Origin: Moorella mulderi DSM 14980 | GTDB lineage: Bacteria; Bacillota; DSM-521; Neomoorellales; Neomoorellaceae | DNA length: 38,711 nt | Direction: 5' to 3' | Assembly (NCBI RefSeq): GCF_001594015.1 | Contig: NZ_LTBC01000019.1 | Coordinates: forward strand, 1 to 38,711 | In this document: positions 8,160 through 15,849 of the stretch, in pieces | Layout of the letters: each line of letters opens with the position of its first letter | Position numbering within the stretch: the first letter of the stretch is position 1 | The notes under the pieces: model-generated | Told to the model about the DNA's origin: nothing | The model's database searches: none | The model's input: only the letters and a program-made list of their open reading frames with translations | Program-made: the position numbers and the translations under genes

Positions 8160-8378
8160 ATGGTGGAAGTTGATGTGCGTGGGCTTTCCTGTCCCATACC
8201 TGTAGTAAAGACGAAAAAGGCCATGGAACAAAATCCGGGCCAAACCCTGGCAGTATTGACTGATAATGAAACCTCCAGAGAAAATGTATCCCGGCTGGCA
8301 GAAAACCGGGGTTATCAGGTCCAGGTGGAAAAGGTGGCCGGTGGCTACCGGCTATTGTTGACCCCCAATAAAAGCTAA
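8160..8378 (+). CDS. TusA/SirA-like sulfur/selenium carrier (YedF N-terminal type)
   Basis: This 72-residue protein carries the TusA signature near its N-terminus, VRGLSCPIPVVKTKKAM, with the Cys that bears a persulfide or perselenide. The rest is a small alpha/beta fold ending in YRLLLTPNK. YedF proteins of selenium operons usually have a second, DsrE-like domain and reach about 200 residues; only the TusA part is present here. AAGGAGGA ends 9 nt before the ATG. It is the last gene of the operon, followed directly by a terminator. A role as carrier between YedE/DUF3343 and selenophosphate synthesis is inferred. Confidence 0.85.
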   Translation: MVEVDVRGLSCPIPVVKTKKAMEQNPGQTLAVLTDNETSRENVSRLAENRGYQVQVEKVAGGYRLLLTPNKS

Positions 8379-8398
8379 ATTGGCTTACTTCATATGAA

Positions 8399-8432
8399 AC
8401 CCCTGGTAGAATAGTCGCCAGGGGTAATTTTT
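8399..8432 (+). terminator. Rho-independent terminator of selenium operon
   Basis: ACCCCTGG (8399-8406) pairs with CCAGGGGT (8418-8425), followed by AATTTTT. It lies 20 bp after the TusA-like gene. Confidence 0.8.
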
Positions 8433-8439
8433 ATGCAAT

Positions 8440-8880
8440 TTCTTCCTCGTTTGACGATGATCCTCCCACATACGGGAAAAGAAGGCGCGCAGGTGGTGAC
8501 GACGAAACTGGAGGGCTTCCTGCCCGGGACGTGGAGTTACGGGATTGTAAGTACACGTTCAGAACCTCCTTAAAAAAGAATTTTGCTACAGACTGGCAGT
8601 GGGCCTTATCTAACGCGGTGCTCGAAGCACAACCCTTCTATGAACCGCAGCCTGCAAATCTTATCCGGGGAAGGTGGCTCTTTCGCAAGCAGTCGAACTG
8701 CCAGGAGATGAAATCCTTTCCCCGGAAAGCTTTACTAAAATTTTTGCCAACCTGGGTGAGTATTCCTGCTCCCTAGGTTAAGTTTAACAGATACTTTGGG
8801 CCGGCCCTGGAAAAAGCCCATAGTGAGATTAGGCCTTTTTGGGAGATTTTTGATGGAAACCAGCAGGAAAATCAAGTAAC
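8440..8880 (+). pseudogene. Unidentified decayed coding sequence
   Basis: No intact gene fills this stretch, but pieces read like protein in different plus-strand frames. One run near 8674-8778 gives VALSQAVELPGDEILSPE and then FTKIFANLGEY before a stop. A second run from about 8782, in another frame, gives FGPALEKAHSEIRPFWEIF and ends at a stop at about 8880. The frame breaks suggest one old gene with several mutations. I could not assign a family. The only long open frame here (81 codons from 8531) has no ribosome site and odd composition, so it was not called. Confidence 0.3.
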
Positions 8881-8929
8881 GTGTCGAATAGGCATAATAT
8901 GCTATTAACCTTTTAGAGAGGGGCTGTAT

Positions 8930-9007
8930 ATGATGAAAAGATTTCCAGGCACTAAAAGAACATTAGTTCAAATAGGGGGGGGTACAATTACGATAGCTGC
9001 CATTTAG
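8930..9007 (+). CDS. Possible 25-residue peptide or truncated gene start
   Basis: Two adjacent ATG codons follow GAGAGGGG at a good distance and open a 26-codon frame with basic residues, then a short hydrophobic end (GGGTITIAAI) before TAG. It looks like the beginning of a signal-anchored or pilin-like protein cut short, or a small peptide. The run of eight G residues at 8977-8984 could hide a length error or slippage site. No similar sequence is known to me. Confidence 0.3.
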   Translation: MMKRFPGTKRTLVQIGGGTITIAAI

Positions 9008-9055
9008 TGAAAACAATCCCCCCGACTTCCTCCTTGTCTTTTTCCTTCTTTTCCT

Positions 9056-9073
9056 TTGCCTCGCCCGAGGCAA
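9056..9073. other. Small perfect hairpin TTGCCTCG/CGAGGCAA
   Basis: TTGCCTCG and CGAGGCAA form an 8-bp stem with a 2-nt loop in a pyrimidine-rich stretch ahead of the riboswitch. It may be a transcript end or an operator. Nothing else is recognised between 9008 and 9141. Confidence 0.3.
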
Positions 9074-9141
9074 AACCATTCTTTCCTTCCATATTAATTT
9101 CCCTAACACCAATAGCAAATTTACCTTCCCCGGGTATCCTA

Positions 9142-9232
9142 CGCTCAAGGCAAACCTGTCGAAAGGCAGGGACGTAAAGCCATGGGTTTTTAAGCCCCTT
9201 TTTGGGGGTATAATCGCCGGGCAGCGGCAGGC
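9142..9232 (+). promoter_or_regulatory. Cyclic di-GMP-I (GEMM-I) riboswitch
   Basis: The conserved aptamer core is read directly: GGCAAACC, then a short stem capped by GAAA, then GGGACGTAAAGCC, then ATGGG, and a second stem (AAGCCCC...GGGGGTA) leading into CGCCGGGCAGCGGC. This order and spacing match the class I cyclic di-GMP aptamer, including the GNRA tetraloop and the AAAGCC ligand strand. A 6-bp hairpin GGCAGG/CTTGCC followed by TTTT (about 9226-9244) could be the expression platform. The downstream genes encode surface-type proteins and CheX, common targets of c-di-GMP. I cannot tell whether ligand turns the operon on or off. Confidence 0.85.
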
Positions 9233-9541
9233 TTCTTGCCTTTTAGCTGGTAGCTTTACCCGCTACTATGGGCAATAAGCTTTTGAAAGAAAGCTCCTGA
9301 AGGCAGCTTGCTTCAACCTGAGTGCATGGTTGGAAGTAGTCATCGAATGGTGGCCGGCTTTAAGCAACCCAGGCTTCTTATTTGTTGGGCGGTCTTATTT
9401 GTTGAGTGCATACCTGCCAGTGGGTGCTACGCCCTACATCCCATAGGTGAAATGCCGAGCAGAGGTAGCAAGGGTAGTGACTGCACATCACGAGTTCACG
9501 AGAAATCGCGCAGCGCTATTTGCTTGAGGGAGGAATAAAGA
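9233..9541 (+). other. Long leader of unknown structure between riboswitch and first gene
   Basis: About 310 nt separate the aptamer from the first start codon. The stretch has no convincing gene; a 76-codon frame at 9308 lacks a ribosome site. Several local stems are visible, for example AGCTTT/AAAGCT, TGAAG/CTTCA and GTGA/TCAC near 9480, plus the repeated pieces TCTTATTTGTTG and GAGTGCAT. It may be a second structured RNA in tandem with the riboswitch. No known intron, ribozyme or second aptamer was recognised. Confidence 0.4.
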
Positions 9542-9733
9542 TTGGTTGATGGTCCATTAACTCAGGAAGAGATCGAAGAACTAGTGGCTCTGATCAAAGA
9601 GGGCAAAGTTCTGACACCCGCCGAGCTGGCTACGCTGGAAGGAGAAGCTGGTGATAGCGATTCTTTGCAGGAGAAAATGGCTGATCGTTTTCCCAATAAG
9701 CTGGGTGCTGCCCAAATGTTAAAGGGCAGTTAA
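9542..9733 (+). CDS. Small acidic protein, first gene of c-di-GMP-riboswitch cluster
   Basis: This 63-residue, Glu-rich, soluble helical protein has no family that I recognise. The TTG start is supported by GAGGGAGGA ending 8 nt upstream. The N-terminal half, LTQEEIEELVALIKEGK followed by LTPAELATLEG, reads as two short amphipathic helices of a kind often seen in protein-interaction modules. It has no Cys, signal peptide or membrane segment. The next gene begins about 30 bp downstream with its own strong ribosome site, so both are probably on the riboswitch transcript. Confidence 0.6.
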   Translation: MVDGPLTQEEIEELVALIKEGKVLTPAELATLEGEAGDSDSLQEKMADRFPNKLGAAQMLKGS

Positions 9734-9765
9734 ATTGGACCCTATAAGGGAAGGAGGTGAGCAGT

Positions 9766-10269
9766 ATGAAGAAGTGGGGGTTATTGGGCGCCTCCGTAAT
9801 CCTCACTGCGGGCATTATCTTGTTCTTCTTCCAGGACAGCGAGGTAGGGGCAGCTACGGGAGGCGTCACCGCACAGGCCAAAGTGAACCCCAATATTTCG
9901 GTAAGCGTCAACGTCTCTAGCATATTGCTCGAAGGGATCCCGGGTTCCACAGTTACCAGCGCCAGCCCCGTAGTGGTCAACGTCAAGTCCAACGTGAACT
10001 ACAACTTGAGCGTCAAGGCGACCCAGGACCTTACGGATGCCAGTGTGAGCCCAGCCTTGACCCTCCCTATAAGCCGCTTGAGCTGGGCCCCGGCAGGAAC
10101 AGGAACGTGGACAGCCTTTAGCCTGACGGACACAAGCATCGCTACCAATGAACCCAAGACCCTTGGAAGAGGGAAAGACTATAGTTTCGATTACCAGTTT
10201 GCCATTGACCCTAATGATGCAATAGGTACCTATACCACAGATATTATCTATACGGCCGTGGCCTACTAG
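9766..10269 (+). CDS. Secreted beta-rich surface protein (WxL/SipW-cassette-like)
   Basis: This 167-residue exported protein has a basic start (MKKWG), a hydrophobic signal segment to about residue 22, and a likely cleavage site after SEVGA. The mature part is rich in Ser, Thr, Val and Asn with alternating hydrophobic residues (VNPNISVSVNVSS, VVVNVKSNVNYNLSVKA), which indicates a beta-sandwich. It ends in YTTDIIYTAVAY, a common final strand in WxL-like and camelysin-like secreted proteins. It contains no cysteines. An in-frame GTG at 9757 lies inside the ribosome site AAGGAGGTG, so the ATG at 9766 is preferred. The following gene encodes a membrane-anchored partner with a domain typical for binding such proteins. 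The surface role is inferred. Confidence 0.65.
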   Translation: MKKWGLLGASVILTAGIILFFFQDSEVGAATGGVTAQAKVNPNISVSVNVSSILLEGIPGSTVTSASPVVVNVKSNVNYNLSVKATQDLTDASVSPALTLPISRLSWAPAGTGTWTAFSLTDTSIATNEPKTLGRGKDYSFDYQFAIDPNDAIGTYTTDIIYTAVAY

Positions 10270-10437
10270 TCCATGCAACTGGCGCGCAGGGATTTCTATT
10301 TTGTCAGAGGGGAAAGCCGAGAAGGGAGAGGCAACAGTCCTGCGGGCAGAAGCCTGAGCTTTTGCGGCTTAACTCCTCTGCCAAGGCAATGGGGAACGTC
10401 CGGCTGTTGTGGCGGGTGGTGGGACGGAGGGCTGGCG

Positions 10438-11820
10438 TTGAAGAACCTGGAACGGAAAGCGTTTTTCTTTTTTCTTCTCAGCTTATTTTTCGGGCTACTG
10501 TTCACTCCAACGGCCTATGCGGAAGTAAGGCTGGGGCTTACGCCGGCCAAGGTAGAGTTGTCTTTGGCCGGAGGTGAAGGTAGCAGTGGAGAAATAACCG
10601 TGGTCAACGAAGGCAATGAGCCTTTGGAAGTAAGCTTCTACATTCGTGACTATCACTTTGCAAACGACGGCAAGATCGTTTTTGCCGAGGGTCAGGAAAA
10701 GAGGTGGTCGGCCAGTAAGTGGCTTGAAGTGGGACAAGTATCCGGCCACATTTACCCGGGAGCAAGTACCAGGCTTCCCTACCGGATACGCGTGCCACTA
10801 GATGCTGAGCCCGGCAGCCACTGGGCGGTCATCTTCGCCGAAGGCAGGGCGATAGGGAACAATACGCGCACCTCGCCCCTGGGGGTCCGGGTGGGGGCAG
10901 TGGTGCTGATTACTGTTCCCGGCGATGTGATTGCCAAGGGAGAAATACTCGACTTCCGCGTCCCTGCAGTTGGCTATAAGAAGGTTCCCGTCACCTTCAA
11001 GTTCCGCAACAGCGGCAATGTCCATATTAACCTGCGCCCCCAGCTAGAGGTATTCCATAAGGGTCAGGTTATTAACCGGACGCAGATGGACGAGGTTGTT
11101 TCTTACCCGCAAACCGTGCGGGAGGTAAAGGGCTATGTGCAGCTTGGGAATATCTGGGGACTGCACGAGGCCGTGCTGAAAATCGAACAGGAGGGGGGTA
11201 CTATGGTTTACCGGGCTCCATTTCTTTTGCTTCCCTGGCCGTGGATCCTGGGCAGCCTTATTCTTCTCGCTTATCTTTTGGTCTGGCTTATCATGGGCAG
11301 GAGAAGGAGAAAGGCCGGCCCGAGACTTAACGAATACCCGGATCCCGGCGAACTGGCCGTGGGGAGAGAAGCGGCCGCGGTCCGCCAAGCCCTGCGCATA
11401 AGCGAGGCCCTCCCGTTGCCAGCGCAGCAGCCTTCCTCCCGGTCCAGGCGGGCTGATTTTACCAAGACGCTCAATATCTTGACGGAAACCGTCGAACAGT
11501 TAAGGCAGGAAAACGCCCTGCTAAGGCGCAATCTGGAAGATCTCACCAGCCAGGCGAGCAGCGAACGCTGGGAAAAGGTGGTGGCAGAAAGCCTCATTGA
11601 CGCACAGACGGAAATTGAAAACGTCCGGGCTAAAGCCGCGGCCAGCATAGAGAGGGCCAACCGTGAGGCCCACAAGCAGATGGCCGAGATCGAAAACCGG
11701 TTTAGAGAAAAGTTCAAGGTATTGCTCAATGATTACAAGGCCACGCTCTCGGAAGTAGAGAGGTTTTTGGACAGGCTTGGTAGTGCGGGAGGAGCAGTAG
11801 ATGAGGGCGGAGACAGTTAG
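10438..11820 (+). CDS. Membrane-anchored DUF916/WxL-interacting-like protein with cytoplasmic coiled coil
   Basis: This protein of about 460 residues has an export signal (FFFFLLSLFFGLLFTP...AYA), an extracellular region of roughly 250 residues with two beta-sandwich domains (LTPAKVELSLAGGEGSSGEITVVNEG, then VPVTFKFRNSGNVHI), a membrane helix (PWPWILGSLILLAYLLVWLIM), and a basic stop-transfer RRRRK. The outer part resembles DUF916 and PapD-like domains of WxL-interacting proteins. Unlike those, about 130 residues follow inside the cell and form a long coiled coil, VEQLRQENALLRRNLEDL and later a heptad-rich Glu/Lys/Arg stretch. The frame is open from 10273, but the TTG at 10438, with GGAGGG upstream, gives a proper signal peptide. 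The last codons overlap the CheX gene. Its layout suggests that it couples a surface structure to a cytoplasmic partner. Confidence 0.65.
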   Translation: MKNLERKAFFFFLLSLFFGLLFTPTAYAEVRLGLTPAKVELSLAGGEGSSGEITVVNEGNEPLEVSFYIRDYHFANDGKIVFAEGQEKRWSASKWLEVGQVSGHIYPGASTRLPYRIRVPLDAEPGSHWAVIFAEGRAIGNNTRTSPLGVRVGAVVLITVPGDVIAKGEILDFRVPAVGYKKVPVTFKFRNSGNVHINLRPQLEVFHKGQVINRTQMDEVVSYPQTVREVKGYVQLGNIWGLHEAVLKIEQEGGTMVYRAPFLLLPWPWILGSLILLAYLLVWLIMGRRRRKAGPRLNEYPDPGELAVGREAAAVRQALRISEALPLPAQQPSSRSRRADFTKTLNILTETVEQLRQENALLRRNLEDLTSQASSERWEKVVAESLIDAQTEIENVRAKAAASIERANREAHKQMAEIENRFREKFKVLLNDYKATLSEVERFLDRLGSAGGAVDEGGDS

Positions 11821-12274
11821 TCCTTTCATTGACGAGATGGTGAAGGTTTTCCAAGAGGAACTGGCCATAACCTGCCAAAAGAAAAGCGTTTCCCTCCAGA
11901 ATGTCCCGGTGACCTGGCATGAGGTAAATGTGCTTATAGACATCAGGGGTGCGGCGGAAGCGGCGGTTATTTACAGTATGGAGGAAGATACGGCCTGTGC
12001 CCTGGCAGGGGCCTTTCATAAAGATAAGTCCTTCCAGGGCTATTGCTACGAAGTAGAAGATTCAGTCAAGGAGTTATTTAACATTGTCAGCGGGCAAGCC
12101 CTGAAAATACTGGAGAATAAAGGTTTGGCCTGCACACTGCCGGGACCGCCGTCCGTCATTATGGGGCGCCTGCACGCCGTCCCTGTGGTAAGCCGTCCCC
12201 TGTTAGCGGTAATCTTGGATACTACTGTTGGCTTGGTCCGGGTGAGCGTGTCAATGGTGGATAAGGCTGGCTGA
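11801..12274 (+). CDS. cheX: CheX-like chemotaxis phosphatase
   Basis: This 157-residue protein belongs to the CheX/CheC/FliY phosphatase group, which dephosphorylates CheY-type response regulators. The catalytic pattern D-x3-E-x2-N is present in the helix EDSVKELFNIVSGQAL, with the Glu and Asn that act on CheY-P. The early region has the usual FIDEMVKVFQEEL helix. The start overlaps the end of the membrane coiled-coil gene by 20 bp and is preceded by GGGAGGAG, so the two are translationally coupled. That links a phosphatase of the chemotaxis type to a c-di-GMP-regulated surface system. Its CheY partner is not encoded in the window. Confidence 0.75.
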   Translation: MRAETVSPFIDEMVKVFQEELAITCQKKSVSLQNVPVTWHEVNVLIDIRGAAEAAVIYSMEEDTACALAGAFHKDKSFQGYCYEVEDSVKELFNIVSGQALKILENKGLACTLPGPPSVIMGRLHAVPVVSRPLLAVILDTTVGLVRVSVSMVDKAG

Positions 12275-12350
12275 TAAGCTGTTTCCCTTCGTACTTTCTG
12301 CTTACCCCCATGATCGTGGCACAATAGTAATCATTAGGAAGGGGATCGTG

Positions 12351-12926
12351 TTGTCGAGCGTTAGTGCCTACGTGGAGGCCGATGAGAAGGAGCCACTGGT
12401 ACATAGCGGAACGCCGGTAGATTTTGAAGCCATATATTCTCATTACCTTAACCTGCTATACTGGATGACACACCGTTTCTGCAGCCCTAGATCATCGGAC
12501 TTTGAAGATTACCTTCAGGAAGCCGCTATTGCTCTGTGGGAAGCAACGCAGAGCTATGATCCCCATAAAAGTAGCGCCGTGACCTTTGTGGCTAACTGCG
12601 TGCGGTGCAGGCTAATAAACTATTTGAAGGCCGAGAGGCGCCGGCAGCCCACCATCTCCCTTGATGCCCAGCCGGATGATGCGAACGGGCTATATGAAAG
12701 GTTAGGCCTTCCCAGCGCCAACGTGGAGGCCATAGTTATCGGGAGAGAAGAACGGAAAAACCTGATTGATAGCCTTACCCAATTAGAAAGGAATTGCGCC
12801 CTTTTATTTGCATGGGGCTTCTCCTACGCTGAAATAGCCAGGGTTTTGGGCATAACCACGAAATCCGTGGATAATGCCCTGCGTCGGGTACGGCTAAAGG
12901 GATGCCGCCTTTACTCCTCTAAATAA
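12351..12926 (+). CDS. RNA polymerase sigma-70-family factor (small, ECF-like)
   Basis: This protein of 191 residues holds sigma region 2 (YSHYLNLLYWMTHRFC, then FEDYLQEAAIALWEAT and VTFVANCVRCRLINYLKAERR) and region 4 (IDSLTQLERNCALLFAWGFSYAEIARVLGITTKSVDNALRRVRL), a helix-turn-helix that reads the -35 element. Region 3 is absent, as in small alternative sigma factors of the SigH/ECF kind. AGGAAGGGG ends 6 nt before the TTG at 12351, and a GTG one codon earlier is a less likely start. No anti-sigma gene is adjacent. It lies 76 bp after CheX and may be part of the same regulon or control it; both are inference. Confidence 0.78.
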   Translation: MSSVSAYVEADEKEPLVHSGTPVDFEAIYSHYLNLLYWMTHRFCSPRSSDFEDYLQEAAIALWEATQSYDPHKSSAVTFVANCVRCRLINYLKAERRRQPTISLDAQPDDANGLYERLGLPSANVEAIVIGREERKNLIDSLTQLERNCALLFAWGFSYAEIARVLGITTKSVDNALRRVRLKGCRLYSSK

Positions 12927-12961
12927 ATTCCGGGGAGGGAGAAAGGATAAATTGGAGACGA

Positions 12962-13279
12962 GTGTTTGACGCCCTGGAGGCGTATGACCGATTTAATGTA
13001 CCGCCAGTAATTAAATCCAGCCACACCCTGATCCCTGTCAGAGCGATTACAGAAGGTTTGGGAGCAACTGTTAACTGGGATGAGGCAACCATTGCCGTGA
13101 CCATAACCAAAAATGGAGTTACCGTAGTACTTATCCTTGGCAGCACGGAAGTAACTGTTAATGGGGCAAAAATGAATTTAGATGTTCCGGCTCTATTAAT
13201 TAGCAACCGCACTTTTGTGCCCTTGAGGTTCTTAAGTGCAGCGCCAATTCCAACGACCTCCTCAATACCTGCCGCTTAA
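12962..13279 (+). pseudogene. Copper amine oxidase N-terminal-like (stalk) domain fragment
   Basis: The reading frame of 105 codons contains one copy of the repeat domain called copper amine oxidase N-terminal-like, common in Firmicute cell-surface proteins: LIPVRAITEGLGATVNWDEAT, a strand pair, then ISNRTFVPLRFLSA. There is no signal peptide, the start codon (GTG) has no good ribosome site, and the frame ends just after the second half-motif where intact proteins continue with VAENLG. It is most likely the leftover of a larger secreted protein. A terminator follows immediately. Confidence 0.55.
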
Positions 13280-13290
13280 AGCGGCAATAA

Positions 13291-13320
13291 AACCCCTGCC
13301 TTTTTAGGGTAGGGGTTTTT
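13291..13320 (+). terminator. Rho-independent terminator, insertion target of group IIC intron
   Basis: AACCCCTGCC (13291-13300) pairs with GGGTAGGGGTT (one G-T pair), followed by TTTT. The group II intron fragment starts directly after its T-run. Confidence 0.8.
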
Positions 13321-13322
13321 AT

Positions 13323-13550
13323 GTGCGCCTGGCATGAGCGTTAACTAGGTGGTGAAAGTCCACTGCAGGCAAGGCAGCACCAGCCTGCTAGCCAAAGGCA
13401 AGGGTGTATATCACAAGAAAGGATCAGAATGAGGTCGGAGATAAAGCCCTAGCTCGAGGAACAAAGCCATATAACAGGGTTAAACTGCTTTACAGGAAGA
13501 ATAGAAGTACTCTTGAAGGAAACGGGGAGATAGAAGGGGGCGGGGGATGC
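13323..13550 (+). mobile_element. 5' fragment of a bacterial group IIC intron
   Basis: The sequence starts with GTGCGCC and continues with TGGCATGAGCG, GGTGAAAGTCCAC, a GCAAGGGTGT block, and a later AGGAACAAAGCCATATAACAGG stretch. This order matches domain I of group IIC introns such as those of Bacillus halodurans and Oceanobacillus. These introns home to the foot of rho-independent terminators, which is exactly its position here. No reverse transcriptase gene and no domain V are found before the next gene, so only about the first 230 nt remain. The right border is approximate. A 72-codon frame inside it is not a gene. Confidence 0.75.
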
Positions 13551-13606
13551 CATCGCTTCAAACAGGGCCTTAGTTATGATAAAATACCTTTAGGGGATGA
13601 GTACAG

Positions 13607-14920
13607 ATGGCTAACTACTTGAGAAAAGGCCTTATAATTTTATTTCTTCTGTCGCTTTGCCTGACGCTGCTGCCTATAGCCCTCGCTGACACTTCTGGTG
13701 CCCCGCGGGTGGTGTACTTGCTGCGAGTGGAAGGCCCCATCGTGCCGGTGGTAGCGGATTATGTGGAGGAAGGGATACGGACGGCTGAAGAGAGAGAGGC
13801 TTGCTGTGTACTCCTGGAACTTAGCACACCCGGCGGCCTGTACAGCACTACGCAAGAGATAGTAGAGAGCATATTGAACTCCAGAGTACCTGTGATAGTA
13901 TATGTTTCGCCGGCGGGAGCCTGGGCTGGTTCAGCGGGGACTTTTATCACCATCTCCGCCCATGTGGCAGCCATGGCGCCGGGCAGCAGGATAGGGGCCG
14001 CCCATCCCGTGTCCGTCAGCGGGGAGGGTGAACTGTCCGACGTGCAGAAACAGAAGATTACCCAGGATGCAGCGGCCTGGGTGCGGAGCATTGCCCAGAT
14101 GCGGGGTCGTGACCCATTGCAGGCGGAGATGGCGGTGCTAGAGAGCAAGTCCTTTAGCGACGGCGAGGCTATGAAAGCTAAGTTGATAGACCTGGGGGCT
14201 ACTAGCAGGGAGGAGCTTTTGCAGCAGCTTCATGGAAGGAAGGTTACTTTGATAGATGGGAGGGAGGTTGAGCTTCAGTTAGCAGGTGCCCCGGTTAAAC
14301 TCGTAGCTATGAGCCAGGTTCAGCGCCTGCTTTTTAAAATCAGCGAGCCCAATATTGCCTATCTCCTCATGACGGTTGGTAGCTTAGGCTTGCTGATAGA
14401 ACTATACCACCCGGGAGCTATTTTTCCGGGGGTGGCCGGCGGCATAAGCTTGTTGCTAGGGCTTTACGCATTGGGCAGTCTGGATGCGCAGTTCGGCGGG
14501 GTGCTCCTCATGCTTTTGGGCCTGTGCCTGCTGGCTGCGGAGGCTTTTGTAGTGAGCCACGGCCTGCTGGCCGGGGGAGGATTGGTGTCGTTTATCCTGG
14601 GGTCCCTCATGCTTTTTAGCGGCGGGCCGCCGGCCCTGCGGCTTAGCCTCAGTCTGGTGGGAGTGACGGCCTTCAGTCAGGCCGCATTTGTGGCCTTTCT
14701 CCTGGGGGCCGTGGTCAAAGCCCAGCGGCGCCGTGCGGTTACAGGCCAGGAAAGCCTCCAGGGTGCCATTGGGGTAGCATTAACCGACCTCAAGCCGGAA
14801 GGAATAATTAGAGTGGAAGGGGAGAGGTGGAAAGCGGAAAGCCTAGAACCATTGGAAGCGGGCCAAAAGGTGGTAATAATAAGCGTAGAAGGATTGAAAT
14901 TAAAGGTGAAGAGAGTATAA
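13607..14920 (+). CDS. nfeD: NfeD-type membrane serine protease (ClpP-class)
   Basis: This 437-residue membrane protein starts with a signal segment ([20 protein letters not shown]), followed by a ClpP-class protease domain. The nucleophile Ser is expected in [11 protein letters not shown] and the general-base Lys in the helix [20 protein letters not shown], giving a Ser-Lys dyad as in archaeal 1510-N proteases. GRIGAAHPV-like residues ([11 protein letters not shown]) follow the nucleophile. Four to five hydrophobic helices come next, and a small OB-like NfeD domain ends the protein ([14 protein letters not shown] ... [11 protein letters not shown]). The slipin gene downstream is the standard partner, whose C-terminus such proteases cleave. 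The pair is thought to look after membrane quality. Confidence 0.9.
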   Translation: MANYLRKGLIILFLLSLCLTLLPIALADTSGAPRVVYLLRVEGPIVPVVADYVEEGIRTAEEREACCVLLELSTPGGLYSTTQEIVESILNSRVPVIVYVSPAGAWAGSAGTFITISAHVAAMAPGSRIGAAHPVSVSGEGELSDVQKQKITQDAAAWVRSIAQMRGRDPLQAEMAVLESKSFSDGEAMKAKLIDLGATSREELLQQLHGRKVTLIDGREVELQLAGAPVKLVAMSQVQRLLFKISEPNIAYLLMTVGSLGLLIELYHPGAIFPGVAGGISLLLGLYALGSLDAQFGGVLLMLLGLCLLAAEAFVVSHGLLAGGGLVSFILGSLMLFSGGPPALRLSLSLVGVTAFSQAAFVAFLLGAVVKAQRRRAVTGQESLQGAIGVALTDLKPEGIIRVEGERWKAESLEPLEAGQKVVIISVEGLKLKVKRV

Positions 14921-14946
14921 AGCTTACAGAAAGGTGGGATATAGCT

Positions 14947-15705
14947 ATGGAGAATTTTATTTCCCTCATTGCTCTAGTCATAATTATCATTAGCCTTGTT
15001 TCCTCATCCATCCGGGTGGTGCAGGAGTATGAAAGGGGAGTTATTTTTCGCCTGGGCCGTTATGTAGGGGTGAGGGGGCCCGGTCTTTTCTTCTTGATAC
15101 CATTCATCGAGCGCATGCAGAAGGTGGACCTGCGGACCGTGACCATGGATGTGCCGGCCCAGGAGGCCATAACCAAGGATAACGTCACGGTAAAGGTAAA
15201 TGCGGTGGCGTATTTTCGGGTAATTGAACCGGCCAACGCCGTGATCAAGGTCCTGGATCATGTTCGCGCTACTTCCCAGCTAGCCCAGACCACCTTGCGG
15301 AGCGTCCTGGGCCAGTCAGACCTGGACGAACTTCTGGCCCACCGGGAACAGATCAACCAGCGCCTGCAGCAGATTATAGATGAAGGAACGGAGCCCTGGG
15401 GAGTAAAGGTGAGCCTTGTAGAGATACGTGATGTGGAGTTACCCCAGAGTATGCAACGGGCTATGGCAGCCCAAGCTGAGGCGGAAAGGGAACGGCGGGC
15501 GAAGATTATCCACGCAGACGGGGAATTCCAGGCGGCTGCAAAGCTAGCCGAAGCGGCCCGGATTATTTCTGCTCAGCCGGCTTCTCTCCAGCTGCGGTAT
15601 CTGCAGACTCTGACGGAGATTGCTTCCGATAAAAGTAATATTCTGGTGTTCCCGGTGCCTATAGATTTGTTTAAGGCATTTTCGGAGCGCTTGACCAGCA
15701 AATAG
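14947..15705 (+). CDS. Slipin / stomatin-like SPFH-domain protein
   Basis: This 252-residue protein has an N-terminal membrane segment ([18 protein letters not shown]) and then a complete SPFH domain: [46 protein letters not shown], and a C-terminal coiled region with [21 protein letters not shown] final hydrophobic strand, [11 protein letters not shown], is the kind of segment cut by the partner NfeD protease. A GAAAGGTGG site precedes the ATG. The frame opens further upstream inside nfeD, but that part is a shadow. It is expected to build large membrane-associated oligomers. Confidence 0.92.
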   Translation: MENFISLIALVIIIISLVSSSIRVVQEYERGVIFRLGRYVGVRGPGLFFLIPFIERMQKVDLRTVTMDVPAQEAITKDNVTVKVNAVAYFRVIEPANAVIKVLDHVRATSQLAQTTLRSVLGQSDLDELLAHREQINQRLQQIIDEGTEPWGVKVSLVEIRDVELPQSMQRAMAAQAEAERERRAKIIHADGEFQAAAKLAEAARIISAQPASLQLRYLQTLTEIASDKSNILVFPVPIDLFKAFSERLTSK

Positions 15706-15795
15706 GGGATTATTCTTCTTAAAAACCATGCATGGCAGACCCCGCCACTATCGGCAGGAATCCGTTCTTTGACGCTAAACGAAGGTAATCCTATA

Positions 15796-15826
15796 GAAAA
15801 GCCCACCTTCATAGAATAAGGTGGGC
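15796..15826 (-). terminator. Bidirectional-type terminator, stronger for the minus strand
   Basis: GCCCACCTT and AAGGTGGGC form a perfect 9-bp stem with an 8-nt loop. On the minus strand the stem is followed by TTTTC, so it can end the dinB-side transcripts. On the plus strand it may end the NfeD/slipin transcript, though the T-run there is poor. Confidence 0.65.
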
Positions 15827-15849
15827 CTATCTTTAACCTGCAGCAGACA

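Noticed and set aside
8531-8776. 81-codon open frame after the selenium operon
   Set aside because: No start signal; another frame over the same stretch reads more like an old protein.
9308-9538. 76-codon open frame in the riboswitch leader
   Set aside because: No ribosome site, many rare-looking Cys/His, and position inside an RNA leader. It was kept only as part of the unexplained leader.
10273-10437. Upstream extension of the DUF916-like gene
   Set aside because: The extra 55 residues are Gly/Arg-rich with no ribosome site, and the signal peptide begins right after the TTG at 10438.
13404-13622. 72-codon open frame before nfeD
   Set aside because: It covers domain I sequence of the group IIC intron relic and overlaps the nfeD start; it is structured RNA, not a gene.
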